From Colwellia sp. RSH04 (lineage in GTDB: Bacteria > Pseudomonadota > Gammaproteobacteria > Enterobacterales > Alteromonadaceae), in the NCBI RefSeq assembly GCF_003545765.1, contig NZ_QXIO01000002.1:186001-250000 (forward strand): 64,000 nucleotides of DNA, in the 5' to 3' direction. The notes below the pieces were generated by a model. That model was not told where the DNA came from. It was given only the letters and a program-made list of their open reading frames with translations, and made no database searches. The number at the start of each line of letters is the position of its first letter. The stretch's first letter is position 1. The position numbers were made by a program, and so were the translations under genes. This document shows positions 50,648 to 60,900 of this stretch, piece after piece.

Positions 50648-51706
50648 CTAGTTTTTAGCTTCTCTTCGGTTTAATACCGCTTGATTTAACTGTTCAAGCA
50701 TTTTCTCAGTATCTGACCAACCAATACATGCGTCAGTGATACTTTGTCCATACACTTGTGCTTTACCGTTAACGAGTTTTTGATTACCTTCAACTAAGTG
50801 ACTTTCAACCATAACACCGAAAATATTGTCGTTGCCTTCGCTAATTTGCTCACTGACGTCAGTAGAAACTAGCATTTGGTTTTCGAATTTTTTATTTGAA
50901 TTGGCATGACTAAAATCAATCATAACTTTAGTATTTAACTGTGAATCTTCCAACTGTGAAGTCACTTTTTGCACACTATCTGCATCAAAGTTTGTGGTTT
51001 TCCCACCACGCAAAATAATATGACAATCACTATTACCCGTTGTTTCAACAATGGCAGCATGACCAAATTTAGTAACAGAAAGAAAATGGTGCGAAGCGGC
51101 AGCTGAGCCAATAGCATCAATCGCAATTTTAATTGTTCCATCAGTACCATTTTTAAAGCCAACGGGACAAGATAGACCTGACGCTAGTTCACGGTGAACT
51201 TGCGATTCGGTGGTTCTTGCGCCAATCGCCCCCCAACACATGAAATCAGCCATATATTGCGGTGTAATCATATCAAGAAACTCACCTGCAGTAGGCAAAC
51301 CTAACTCATTCAAATCTAACAATAATTTACGCCCTATGCGTAAACCATCGTTTAATTTGAAACTATTATCTAAGTAAGGATCATTTATTAATCCTTTCCA
51401 ACCCACGGTAGTACGAGGTTTTTCAAAATAAACTCGCATAACAACTTCTAAAGTATCTTTATACTTGTCACGAAGTGCAACTAAGCGCTGACCATATTCA
51501 ATTGCAGCTTTAGGATCATGGATTGAGCAAGGGCCAATAACCACTAATAAGCGATCATCTTTACCTTTTAAAATATTGTGAATAGCAGCACGACCAGCAA
51601 CAACAGATGCTGTTGCCTCTTCTGACGCTGGAAATCGTTCCAGTAATGCAATAGGAGGTAATAAGTCTTTAATTTTATTGATGCGTACATCGTCAGTTTG
51701 GTACAT
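50648..51706 (-). CDS. 3-deoxy-7-phosphoheptulonate synthase (AroG type)
   Basis: It condenses phosphoenolpyruvate and erythrose-4-phosphate, the first step of aromatic amino-acid synthesis. The sequence is very close to type I E. coli AroG along its length: VVIGPCSIHDPKAA, MRVYFEKPRTTVGWKGLIND, SQVHRELASGLSCPVGFKNG and MIDFSHANSNK. The start is uncertain. E. coli similarity and GAGAA spacing favour ATG 51706 (352 residues) over ATG 51742 (364 residues). I cannot tell which aromatic amino acid inhibits it, so I give no letter. Confidence 0.93.
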   Translation of the reverse strand: MYQTDDVRINKIKDLLPPIALLERFPASEEATASVVAGRAAIHNILKGKDDRLLVVIGPCSIHDPKAAIEYGQRLVALRDKYKDTLEVVMRVYFEKPRTTVGWKGLINDPYLDNSFKLNDGLRIGRKLLLDLNELGLPTAGEFLDMITPQYMADFMCWGAIGARTTESQVHRELASGLSCPVGFKNGTDGTIKIAIDAIGSAAASHHFLSVTKFGHAAIVETTGNSDCHIILRGGKTTNFDADSVQKVTSQLEDSQLNTKVMIDFSHANSNKKFENQMLVSTDVSEQISEGNDNIFGVMVESHLVEGNQKLVNGKAQVYGQSITDACIGWSDTEKMLEQLNQAVLNRREAKN

Positions 51707-51903
51707 AAGTCGTTCTCTTTTCTTTGCCATTGTTGATGGCATAATTGTATTTTTTGTCTAATTCTTTACGGCTAGACGCCTATATAGGTAATCCCAATGA
51801 CAATCTAGCAGTGTTAACCATGGATTTCTATGAAAAAATACTAAAAAACGATATTATTTAGAATAAATATTCTATTTGTACAATTTGTAGTAATTTTTCT
51901 TTA

Positions 51904-52164
51904 TTATTTTAATAACGCATGATCTTGAGGTAACTGTTTAGCAATCCACAAAGCTAATTTATGCTTCATGTTTACTTGGTTTTCTTGATCAACAGGTAAA
52001 GGCTGGATTAATTTATCATTGACGAGTAATCGATAAAGGCTTTCAACTTTGTCTTTTGCTGCATTAGTTGAACTAAACCCCTTATATCCACGATTAATCG
52101 CATATTTTTCTCCAATTAAAATAGCCTTTTTAACTAATTCTGCTTCATTTTTAATCTTTTTCAT
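51904..52164 (-). CDS. DUF5062 family small protein
   Basis: The 86-residue soluble protein begins KKIKNEAELVKKAILIGEKYA and continues with a probable helical bundle ending KHKLALWIAKQLPQDHALLK. It fits my recollection of DUF5062, a small gammaproteobacterial family of unknown function. The gene lies alone between DAHP synthase and DUF3083 on opposite strands. Confidence 0.6.
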   Translation of the reverse strand: MKKIKNEAELVKKAILIGEKYAINRGYKGFSSTNAAKDKVESLYRLLVNDKLIQPLPVDQENQVNMKHKLALWIAKQLPQDHALLK

Positions 52165-52367
52165 TAAGATTCCTTGATTTAAGATTGCACGAGTTTATCA
52201 CTACGATATGAACAGTTTACCCTTTATACAACAATAAGTTACATTTAATTACAAAATAGCCTAAGTATTCACTTTATAAGTTGATTCACATCAGATTTAA
52301 TCCACTGCTATTAGCTATAATTATCACAATCAAATTTTAACCATTTTATCACTATAAAGGTGAGTAT

Positions 52368-53486
52368 ATGTCTGTATCAAGAACTAGAAATTTACAACAT
52401 AAAGTTTATATCCCCTCTTCAGCAAGAGAGAACCAATATTTAATGGCAAAACTTCCATTAACTGATGAATTATTAGAAAATTTTGACTCATTAATTGCCA
52501 ACGGAACTGAAAAACCATACGACGCATTGTATCAACATTTAAGTGATACTTTTTTTTCCGCAGCAGATAATTCAACGATTGAAAGTGTTCAATTTATTGC
52601 CAATGATAAGTTTCCAAGAGTACGCTACAGTCCTGAAAAGTTAACAGCACAAACAAAACAACAAGTGCTATTTCTTTATGATCCCAAATTTCATACTAGT
52701 CGTAATTCTTTCGTTAACGGTGCTAACAAAGCGAAAAAAATCACCTTAATCTTTTTAGCTAATGGTGACGATATTCGAGTTGAATCAGCCAAATTTCATA
52801 GTGAAGTAAAAGGTGTCTTAGAAGAGTTTGCCAAACAAGCCAAACTTGACGTGACAAAAATACGTATTTGCGATCATCAGCATTTAACTTACGATTTATT
52901 CGCCAAAAATAAAGGTGTTGAAGGGAGTCAATCACATAAATTCCGTTCAATGACAGATCGATATTTAGCCGATAAATTACAATTACCTGAATCAGCAGAT
53001 GCGCTAACCTACGCTGTTGTAGATTTACCACTAAACCGAAGAATCCGCTCTTTAGTGACTATTGATGATAAAGCCTCTGATAAATATATCGAACTTTATA
53101 ATCTTATCGCTGATGCGTTCATTAGCTCAGCTAAACAGCATAATTTGCATAACGGTGCTGTCATCGCTAATGGTCTAGTACCTATCGTAAGACGTGGCGA
53201 AGATGAAAATGTCATTACTGATGGTGAATTGTTGATGCTAGGATATAACCCTAAACATTCTTCTGGTGGCTACACGTGTAAGTGGGATGCCAACAAGTTA
53301 GTTGATAGCATTCAATTGATCTTTGTCGCGACTGAGCAAGATAAAACATCGTATGGGTATGGCAAATTTGTTAATCAAATTCAACAAGCATTATCGTCAT
53401 TTGCCAAGCAGTTAGATTATATCGCTGAAAAAGAAGAGTTGATTTTAAGATTACATCAACACATTGGTTTCTATCCTGAAAAATAG
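52368..53486 (+). CDS. DUF3083 family protein
   Basis: The 372-residue soluble protein has no signal peptide. I recognise it as DUF3083-like, a family known mainly from Shewanella and Colwellia, by overall character rather than by a diagnostic motif. Two similar-looking halves are suggested by repeated patterns near residues 15-130 and 215-330 (KKITLIFLANGDD and VDSIQLIFVATEQD). No function can be assigned. A terminator follows it. Confidence 0.65.
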   Translation: MSVSRTRNLQHKVYIPSSARENQYLMAKLPLTDELLENFDSLIANGTEKPYDALYQHLSDTFFSAADNSTIESVQFIANDKFPRVRYSPEKLTAQTKQQVLFLYDPKFHTSRNSFVNGANKAKKITLIFLANGDDIRVESAKFHSEVKGVLEEFAKQAKLDVTKIRICDHQHLTYDLFAKNKGVEGSQSHKFRSMTDRYLADKLQLPESADALTYAVVDLPLNRRIRSLVTIDDKASDKYIELYNLIADAFISSAKQHNLHNGAVIANGLVPIVRRGEDENVITDGELLMLGYNPKHSSGGYTCKWDANKLVDSIQLIFVATEQDKTSYGYGKFVNQIQQALSSFAKQLDYIAEKEELILRLHQHIGFYPEK

Positions 53487-53517
53487 TCTTATAGCTCTTT
53501 ATTAAGTAATTTTTATT

Positions 53518-53546
53518 AGCCGCTCATAACATTAGCGGCTTTTTTA
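53518..53546 (+). terminator. Intrinsic terminator after DUF3083 gene
   Basis: AGCCGCT (53518-53524) and AGCGGCT (53534-53540) form a 7-base stem with a 9-base loop, followed by six or more T. Confidence 0.85.
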
Positions 53547-53986
53547 TACTCACTTAAAAACCTCTTAAATAATTATAAAATAACGTTAATTACAGCTGGA
53601 ACCAAGGCGAGTTAAGTTTATACAACCCATACAGACAACTAAGATAATGATAGCGATATAGAATTCAAATACTATATATAGCCTACCCTAACCCAGTAAA
53701 AGTTATTATCTTCTTATAACCATATTTATTATTATTTTATAAAATGTTGTTGATCTTTTATAAAAAACTGTCAAAGTGTCTACAGAAGCAATTTGAGTAA
53801 ATAGTCTATATAGAATTTGACTAAGCAAAATCAAATTGATGTAAACTTGCAGTACTACTACATATTTAATATTTTTCATATTAAATATAACTTCCTAACC
53901 TGCCAACATTCAAGTCATTACCAATTCTTAATGGCTTGAATTCACAATTTGACCTTAACTATATTATTTAAAGGAGTAGCGCTTCA
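53547..53986. other. Intergenic region upstream of asnB
   Basis: This is an AT-rich stretch of 440 bases. It has imperfect inverted repeats (for example ATTTGAC and TCAAAT arms near 53815-53840) and a good Shine-Dalgarno AAAGGAG just before asnB. I found no ORF or RNA gene and recognised no operator. Confidence 0.45.
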
Positions 53987-55651
53987 ATGTGTTCGATCTT
54001 TGGTATATTAGACATAAAAACTAGTGCTGATGCACTTCGCCCTAAAGCATTAGAATGTTCTCGCTTATTACGTCATCGTGGACCTGATTGGTCAGGTATT
54101 TACAATAATGATAGTGCTATTTTAGTTCACGAACGTTTATCTATTGTTGATACTGAGCATGGTGCTCAACCACTATACAATGATGATAAAACCCATGTAC
54201 TCGCAGTTAATGGTGAAATATACAACCATAAAACACTCGCAGAAAAACTTTCTGTAGATTACTCCTTTAAAACAGGGTCTGACTGTGAAGTCATTCTTCC
54301 CTTATACCAAGAGCATGGTGTTGAGTTCGTCGATAAGTTACAAGGTATGTTCGCCTTTTGCTTATATAATGCAAATGATAACAGTTACTTAATTGCACGA
54401 GATCATATTGGAATAATTCCTCTATATACTGGCTATGATGCTGATGGTAACTTTTATGTTGCCTCAGAAATGAAAGCTTTAATGCCTATTTGTAAAACGG
54501 TAGAAGAATTTCCTCCAGGCCATATTTTAGATAGCCGTGTCGGTAAAATTGAAAAGTATTATAAACGTAACTGGCAACAATACAGTGCAATTAAAGATAA
54601 CACGACAAGTAAAGACAAATTAAGAGAAGCACTAGAAGAATCGGTTAAAAGTCACTTAATGACAGATGTACCTTATGGCGTACTTTTGTCTGGTGGTTTA
54701 GATTCTTCTTTAATTTCTGCAATTACGCAAAAGTTTGCCGCACGAAGAATAGAAGATAACGATTTAGCCGAAGCATGGTGGCCAAAAGTACATTCATTTG
54801 CCTGTGGTCTAGAAGGCTCTCCAGATTTAATCGCTGCACAAACTGTTGCTGATAGTATTGGTACAATTCATCATAGCGTAATTTTTACCGAGCAAGAAGG
54901 TATAGATGCGTTACGTGAAGTAATTTACCACCTTGAAACATACGATGTAACTACGATCAGAGCCTCTACCCCTATGTACCTAATGGCTAGAAAAATTAAA
55001 GCCATGGGTATAAAAATGGTACTGTCAGGGGAAGGTGCAGATGAAATATTTGGCGGTTACTTGTATTTTCATAAAGCACCGAATGCACAAGAGTTTCATG
55101 AAGAATTGAATAGAAAACTGGATAGATTACACAAGTTTGATTGTTTACGAGCTAACAAATCTATGTCTGCTTGGGGAATTGAAGCTCGCGTTCCATTTTT
55201 AGATAAAAACTTTATGGATGTTGCAATGCGCATTAACCCTGAAGATAAAATGTGTGGCAATGGCAAAATGGAAAAAGCTATTCTACGTGAATCTTTTGAA
55301 GGTTACTTACCAAAAGAAATCTTATGGCGTCAAAAGGAACAATTCTCAGACGGTGTAGGATATTCTTGGATAGACGGATTAAAAGATTACGTTGAATCAC
55401 AGGTAACCGATCAACAATTAGCCAGTGCAAGTTTTAAGTTTCCTGTTAATACTCCTGACAGCAAAGAAGCGTATTTCTATCGTTGTATTTTTGAGGAAAA
55501 ATTCCCACTAGCTACGGCTGCTGATTGCGTCATTGGCGGAAAGTCTGTTGCTTGTAGTACACAAGAAGCATTAGCTTGGGATGAAAGCTTTAAAGATAAT
55601 GCCGATCCATCTGGCCGTGCTGTACTTAGCGTTCACAATGAAAGCTACTAG
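53987..55651 (+). CDS. asnB: Glutamine-hydrolysing asparagine synthetase
   Basis: AsnB makes asparagine from aspartate, ATP and glutamine. Cys2 (MCSIFGIL) is the glutaminase nucleophile once Met1 is removed, followed by RHRGPDWSG and LAVNGEIYNH. The synthetase domain has the PP-loop SGGLDSS near 235-241 and SGEGADEIFGGY further on. The length of 554 residues equals E. coli AsnB. AAAGGAG precedes ATG by 9 bases. ansA and asnS in this window use the same amino acid. Confidence 0.97.
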   Translation: MCSIFGILDIKTSADALRPKALECSRLLRHRGPDWSGIYNNDSAILVHERLSIVDTEHGAQPLYNDDKTHVLAVNGEIYNHKTLAEKLSVDYSFKTGSDCEVILPLYQEHGVEFVDKLQGMFAFCLYNANDNSYLIARDHIGIIPLYTGYDADGNFYVASEMKALMPICKTVEEFPPGHILDSRVGKIEKYYKRNWQQYSAIKDNTTSKDKLREALEESVKSHLMTDVPYGVLLSGGLDSSLISAITQKFAARRIEDNDLAEAWWPKVHSFACGLEGSPDLIAAQTVADSIGTIHHSVIFTEQEGIDALREVIYHLETYDVTTIRASTPMYLMARKIKAMGIKMVLSGEGADEIFGGYLYFHKAPNAQEFHEELNRKLDRLHKFDCLRANKSMSAWGIEARVPFLDKNFMDVAMRINPEDKMCGNGKMEKAILRESFEGYLPKEILWRQKEQFSDGVGYSWIDGLKDYVESQVTDQQLASASFKFPVNTPDSKEAYFYRCIFEEKFPLATAADCVIGGKSVACSTQEALAWDESFKDNADPSGRAVLSVHNESY

Positions 55652-55714
55652 ATTAGTATTTAACTGATTAACTCTGCTTTAAAGCAATAATATAATCAAT
55701 GCTCTTTTGTTAAT

Positions 55715-55746
55715 AAAAGCCAAATCTTAGTGATTTGGCTTTTTTG
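55715..55746. terminator. Intrinsic terminator between asnB and the second binding-protein gene
   Basis: AAAAGCCAAATC and GATTTGGCTTTT form a 12-base stem with a short loop between convergent genes. T runs follow on the plus strand and A runs precede. Confidence 0.9.
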
Positions 55747-55764
55747 CTACTGCACTGTAATTTA

Positions 55765-56616
55765 TTAATAATTTGTAGAGAAAACTTGATTAAAATAATA
55801 GTTAAATATGATGAGATCACTTTTATTTAAATGATTAACATGAGCAAGATAAAAACCTTTTTGTTGATAAACACCTGTTAATACTTGATTAATATTATCT
55901 ATAAACTGTTTTCCGATAGCTGACTTATTACATGCTAAATAACCTATAACATACTTTTCACTGTCGGTAACACTTACTGAGTAAAGAGGCAACGGTTTAG
56001 AGCGTTTCTTTGACATTAACGCAACTTCAGCTGGGTACTCTATAATATAGTCAACCCTTTCCTTAGCCAACATATCAAAAGCAGCCTCAGCATAGCTTTG
56101 TTTAGAAAGTACATAGATAAAGCGTTTATCAACTTGAGTTATTTGTTGATCAAGCAAATCACTATATGAGCGTCCCTTACTCACTAACAACCATTTATTT
56201 TCTCTCTCAGTTAATAGGTCAGTAATCGACGTTAATTCACCATTAATGTTTAAATACTTTTGGGCTAGCTTTTTCTTTGAATAGACGCGTAACCCCAAAT
56301 ACAAGTTAAGAGGTAAACTAAATAAATTATTCTTAAGTCTTTCTTTTGTCTTTAACCTATTCGCTATACAGTAATTTTCACCTGACTTCATTAGCTTTTC
56401 GATTCGAGCTAATGGGGTATATTCAAGCTCTATTTTATAATTATTTATTTGAGTTAATAATAAGTTATTAGTGTCTGAATCAATGTTATCAGCATTAGCT
56501 TGACGGAAGTTTTTCACATAGTTTTCACTATCAGACAGCCAAATAATGGTTTGTCTATCATCAGCAAAACTGTTAACAGTGAACAATACAAGTAAGAAAA
56601 ATAGTAATTGTAGCAA
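55765..56616 (-). CDS. Periplasmic solute-binding-like protein, orphan
   Basis: A signal peptide (about 1-18) is followed by a 265-residue domain with a two-lobed binding-protein pattern: IARIEKLMKSGENYCIANRL in lobe one and KQSYAEAAFDMLAKERVDYIIEYPAEVAL in lobe two. It resembles SBP_bac_3-like proteins found alone in Alteromonadales genomes. No transporter gene is adjacent. It differs clearly in sequence from the similar orphan at 35585. Ligand and partner are unknown. Confidence 0.7.
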   Translation of the reverse strand: MLQLLFFLLVLFTVNSFADDRQTIIWLSDSENYVKNFRQANADNIDSDTNNLLLTQINNYKIELEYTPLARIEKLMKSGENYCIANRLKTKERLKNNLFSLPLNLYLGLRVYSKKKLAQKYLNINGELTSITDLLTERENKWLLVSKGRSYSDLLDQQITQVDKRFIYVLSKQSYAEAAFDMLAKERVDYIIEYPAEVALMSKKRSKPLPLYSVSVTDSEKYVIGYLACNKSAIGKQFIDNINQVLTGVYQQKGFYLAHVNHLNKSDLIIFNYYFNQVFSTNY

Positions 56617-56788
56617 ACCTGCACCCTAAAACTTTAATGGTCAAAAGCAATCAAGTATTTATAACGCCAAGTGCTAACACTTGACTTTATAAGTATAGAT
56701 AGGATTTACTAATTTTCTTAATAGATCAAAAATTACTCTTTGATAGGTATATTTTTATCTACAACTATCACATGTTGATATTTAGAGG

Positions 56789-57799
56789 TTATAAACCGTC
56801 AACAATGTCTTTAACAAGCTCCGGCCCCTGGTAAATAAAGCCTGTGTATACTTGAACTAAACTAGCTCCTGCTGCTAATTTTTCATTCGCATCATCACTT
56901 GATGCTATACCACCAACACCAATGATGGGTAATTTATTATCCAATGCTTTTGCTAGTAATTTGATGACGGCAGTGCTTTTATCTTTTACGGGTGCTCCAC
57001 TTAAACCACCTTGTTCATTACCATGCTCTAATCCTTCAACACCCTCTCTTGATAATGTTGTATTAGTCGCTATTACACCATCAATTTCATTTGATATTAA
57101 TGAATCAGCAATTGAGTTTACTTCTTCTTCATTTAAGTCAGGGGCAATTTTTACAGCAAGTGGAACATATTTATCAAACTTTTCACTCAAAACTTTTTGT
57201 TCTGCCTTCAACGCCGATAAAAGCTCATCTAATGCTTCACCATATTGTAAAGAGCGCAAACCAGGTGTGTTAGGAGAGGATATATTTACCGTGATATACG
57301 TCGCAAAATCATACACTTTTCTCATACAATGAATATAATCATCTTTTGCATTCTCTTCAGGTGTCGCTTTATTTTTACCTATATTTATTCCTAAAACGCC
57401 ATTAAATTTTGCGGCACGAACTTGATCGACTAAATAATCAACACCTTTATTATTAAACCCCATTCGGTTAATAACAGCATTAGCTTGAGGCAGTCTAAAA
57501 ATACGCGGTTTGTCATTACCCGGTTGTGGTTTAGGTGTGACAGTTCCCACTTCTACGAAACCAAAGCCCATTGCTGCAAACGCATCAATACACTCACCAT
57601 TTTTATCTAGCCCAGCAGCTAAACCAACAGGATTAGGAAAATTAATTCCCATGACATTAATAGGCTTATCTTTTACCGACTGCTTATATAAAAAATTAAA
57701 AGGAGATGCGCCCGTTCCTTTTAAACTCTTTATAGTAAATTCATGAATTCTCTCTGGATCAAACTGAAAAAATACTTTTCGTATTACTGAATAGAACAT
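56789..57799 (-). CDS. pyrD: Dihydroorotate dehydrogenase, class 2 (quinone)
   Basis: PyrD oxidises dihydroorotate to orotate at the inner membrane in pyrimidine synthesis and uses quinone. The N-terminal amphipathic helix region [19 protein letters not shown], typical of class 2, is followed by the FMN barrel with [10 protein letters not shown], the catalytic serine region [14 protein letters not shown] and [12 protein letters not shown]. The length of 336 residues is standard. It has its own leader of about 120 bases from gdhB. Confidence 0.96.
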   Translation of the reverse strand: MFYSVIRKVFFQFDPERIHEFTIKSLKGTGASPFNFLYKQSVKDKPINVMGINFPNPVGLAAGLDKNGECIDAFAAMGFGFVEVGTVTPKPQPGNDKPRIFRLPQANAVINRMGFNNKGVDYLVDQVRAAKFNGVLGINIGKNKATPEENAKDDYIHCMRKVYDFATYITVNISSPNTPGLRSLQYGEALDELLSALKAEQKVLSEKFDKYVPLAVKIAPDLNEEEVNSIADSLISNEIDGVIATNTTLSREGVEGLEHGNEQGGLSGAPVKDKSTAVIKLLAKALDNKLPIIGVGGIASSDDANEKLAAGASLVQVYTGFIYQGPELVKDIVDGL

Positions 57800-57849
57800 A
57801 GAGCCTCTAATGATTGACGTTTATTGAATAATATAAAAGGGTAAAAATA

Positions 57850-57877
57850 GAAAATCCCCGCTAGGCGAGGATTTTAT
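57850..57877 (-). terminator. Intrinsic terminator after the NAD-GDH gene
   Basis: AAAATCCCCGC and GGCGAGGATTTT form a stem with one mismatch. On the minus strand it follows gdhB and ends in T. Confidence 0.8.
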
Positions 57878-57922
57878 CAGTTAAGGCAAGTATTACAACT
57901 TCCCTTATAATTTAACGTTAAA

Positions 57923-60900
57923 TTATTTTACTGTAACAGGACTACAATTTAAGCTCAGTAACATTAACTCTCGAAGTGCAACAGAGAATTTTGCAAAGTC
58001 ATGTGTTTGTCCCACTTTAAAGTCAGACAAAATATGCTTCCAACGATCTAGCGGTTGTTTATTTGTTACAATCCATTCATCTAATAAGGTTTCAAGATCG
58101 GCAACTTTAGCATCACATTTACAGCTTAGTACTACAGACGTTAATGAACGTTGTTGCCAATCAAGCTCTTCTCTAAATGAGGCTCTAGCCAATGCTTGCC
58201 AGTGATTTGCAACAGGCTGATTAGTAATTTGATTTAAGAACCAATGCAATTCAAGACGTACACCTAACTTGAAGTAAAGGTGTGCGACCTGTTCAATAGT
58301 TTTACCGTCATCATTTGCAACTTCAGCAATATCCATTGCCGAGAACAAAGTACTTAACTGTGAAACTCGAATAGCAATGGTTTTTGGTACACCTGCTTGA
58401 ATTAGATCATCAGAAATTCTTTCAAGCTCTTTGATCTCTTCAGGAATCATAAAGTCAGCAAGTTTAGAAGATAAAAGCTTAAACGTTGGCTGATAAAGCG
58501 CAATAGATTGCTCAATTGATAATGCCTTGTTTCTATGACGTAAGAACCAACGAGTCACTCGTCTAATAGTTCTACGGTATTGAAACAACATTTCTGTTTG
58601 AATAGCTGTTGAAATCTGATTATCTAAACTAGCAATCTTTTGCCAAAATAAAGGCAATTCAAAAACTTCGCTCGCAATAGTATAACAGTTAGCAATTTCA
58701 GCAACGCTAGCACCTGTTTCTTCTTGCATTCTGTTAACAAAGTTAAAGCCCATATCGTTGCCAATTTTATTCGCAAGTTTGGTCGCGATAATTTCAGCTC
58801 GTAAAGGGTGCTGTTGCATTTCAGCTTGGTATGTTTCTCGTAATTGAGCTGGGAAGGCTTCAATGAGAAGTCTATTATGATAAGGATTATCTATAATTTC
58901 TTCATGAACTAAATCTTCCTTCAGTACCATTTTACTATACGCAAGTAACACTGATAATTCAGGACGAGTTAAGCCTTTATTTTCAGACAAGCGTTCTGCA
59001 ATTTCTTCATCATCAGGAATAAATTCTAGGCTACGATCAAGTTTACCCGTTCTTTCTAATTCATGAATAAAACGCACTTGTTCTTTCAGTTGACTAACAC
59101 TGCGAACGGCTGTGATTGAAAGAGAGTGTGTTTGACGATAACAATCTTCAATAACAATATCACCCACTTCGTCAGTCATATCATATAAAACTTTATTACG
59201 CTGTTTAACAGTAAGATCACCATTTTGTACAAGTGTGTTTAATAAAATTTTAATGTTAACTTCATTATCTGAACAATCTACACCACCTGCATTATCAACG
59301 GCGTCGGTGTTAATTCTGCCACCTTTTGCTCCATACTCAATACGACCTAATTGTGTTAGACCAAGGTTACCACCCTCACCTACAATTTTAGCTTTTAAAT
59401 CTTTTCCGTTAATTCGTAAGCCATCGTTTGCACGATCGCCCACTTCTAGATGTGTTTCTTTACTACCCTTAACATAAGTTCCAATACCACCATTCCAAAG
59501 TAAATCAACTTTCATCGTTAAGATTGCTTGAATAAGATCATTAGGTGCCATGCTTTGCTTTTGCGTACCAATCATTTTCTTTATTTCAGGCGTTAATTTA
59601 ATTGACTTAACATGGCGACTAAAAATACCACCACCTTTAGAAATTAGCTCAGTATTATAATCTTCCCAGGTACAGCCAGCTAAATTAAATAAACGTTCAC
59701 GTTCTGGGTAAGAGGTTTTAGCAACAGGATTAGGGTCTATAAAAATATGCATATGGTTAAAGGCAGCTTGTAATCTAATATGCTTAGATAACAACATACC
59801 ATTACCAAATACATCACCGGCCATATCACCAATAGCAATACAGGTAAAATCTGTAGTTTGACAATCAATATCCATCTCTCTGAAATGACGTTTTACTGAT
59901 TCCCACGCACCTTTCGCCGTGATACCCATCGCTTTATGATCGTAGCCCACGCTACCACCAGAGGCAAAGGCGTCGCCTAGCCAGAAGTCATACTCTTCTG
60001 AGATGCTATTAGCAATATCAGAAAACGTTGCAGTACCTTTATCAGCAGCAACAACTAAGTAGGCATCATCTTCATCCAATCGAACTACATCTTTTGGTGG
60101 AACAATTTCACCTGCAATGATGTTATCTGTAATATCAAGAAGCGCTCTAATAAACGTACGGTAACACTCTTTACCCGCTTCAAAAATTTCATTTCTTGAA
60201 CCGCCTTCTGGTAGCTGTTTACAGACAAAACCACCTTTTGCTCCAACAGGCACAATCACTGTATTTTTAACTTGTTGTGCTTTTACCAAACCAAGCACTT
60301 CTGTTCTGAAATCTTCACGTCTATCTGACCAACGTAAACCACCACGTGCAACTTTTCCTCCACGTAAATGGACACCTTCTACTTGTGGTGAATAAACGAA
60401 TATTTCAAATTTAGGTACAGGCAGAGGTATCTCACTGATTTGTTCAGGGACAATCTTAAATGAGATGTAAGACTTCTGGTTATTATGGTCATCTAATTGG
60501 TAGTAATTTGTTCTGATTGTTGCTTCTATCATTTCAACAAAACGACGAATAATGCGATCGTCATCTAAATTAGCAACATTATCTAAAGAACTTTCAATTT
60601 CGTTTAAAACTTTATCAATAGCCTTTTCTTTTGAAGATTTCGTTGATTTACTATGCGGGTCGAAACGTAAACCAAACAAGTTAATTAGTAACTCGGCAAT
60701 ATTAGGGTATCTTGAGAATGTATCTTCGATATAATTTTGACTGAAACGACCGCCAATTTGACGTTCATATTTAGCAAATGCACGTAATATAGAAACAGCT
60801 CTACCTTCAAGCCCTGCACCAAGTATTAAACGGTTAAAGCCATCATCTTCTAGGTCGCCACGCCAAACTTTGGCAAATGCATCTTGAAATAGTGAACGTA

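Noticed and set aside
56922-57332. 136-codon frame opposite pyrD
   Set aside because: Overlaps well-conserved pyrD codons on the other strand; no independent evidence.
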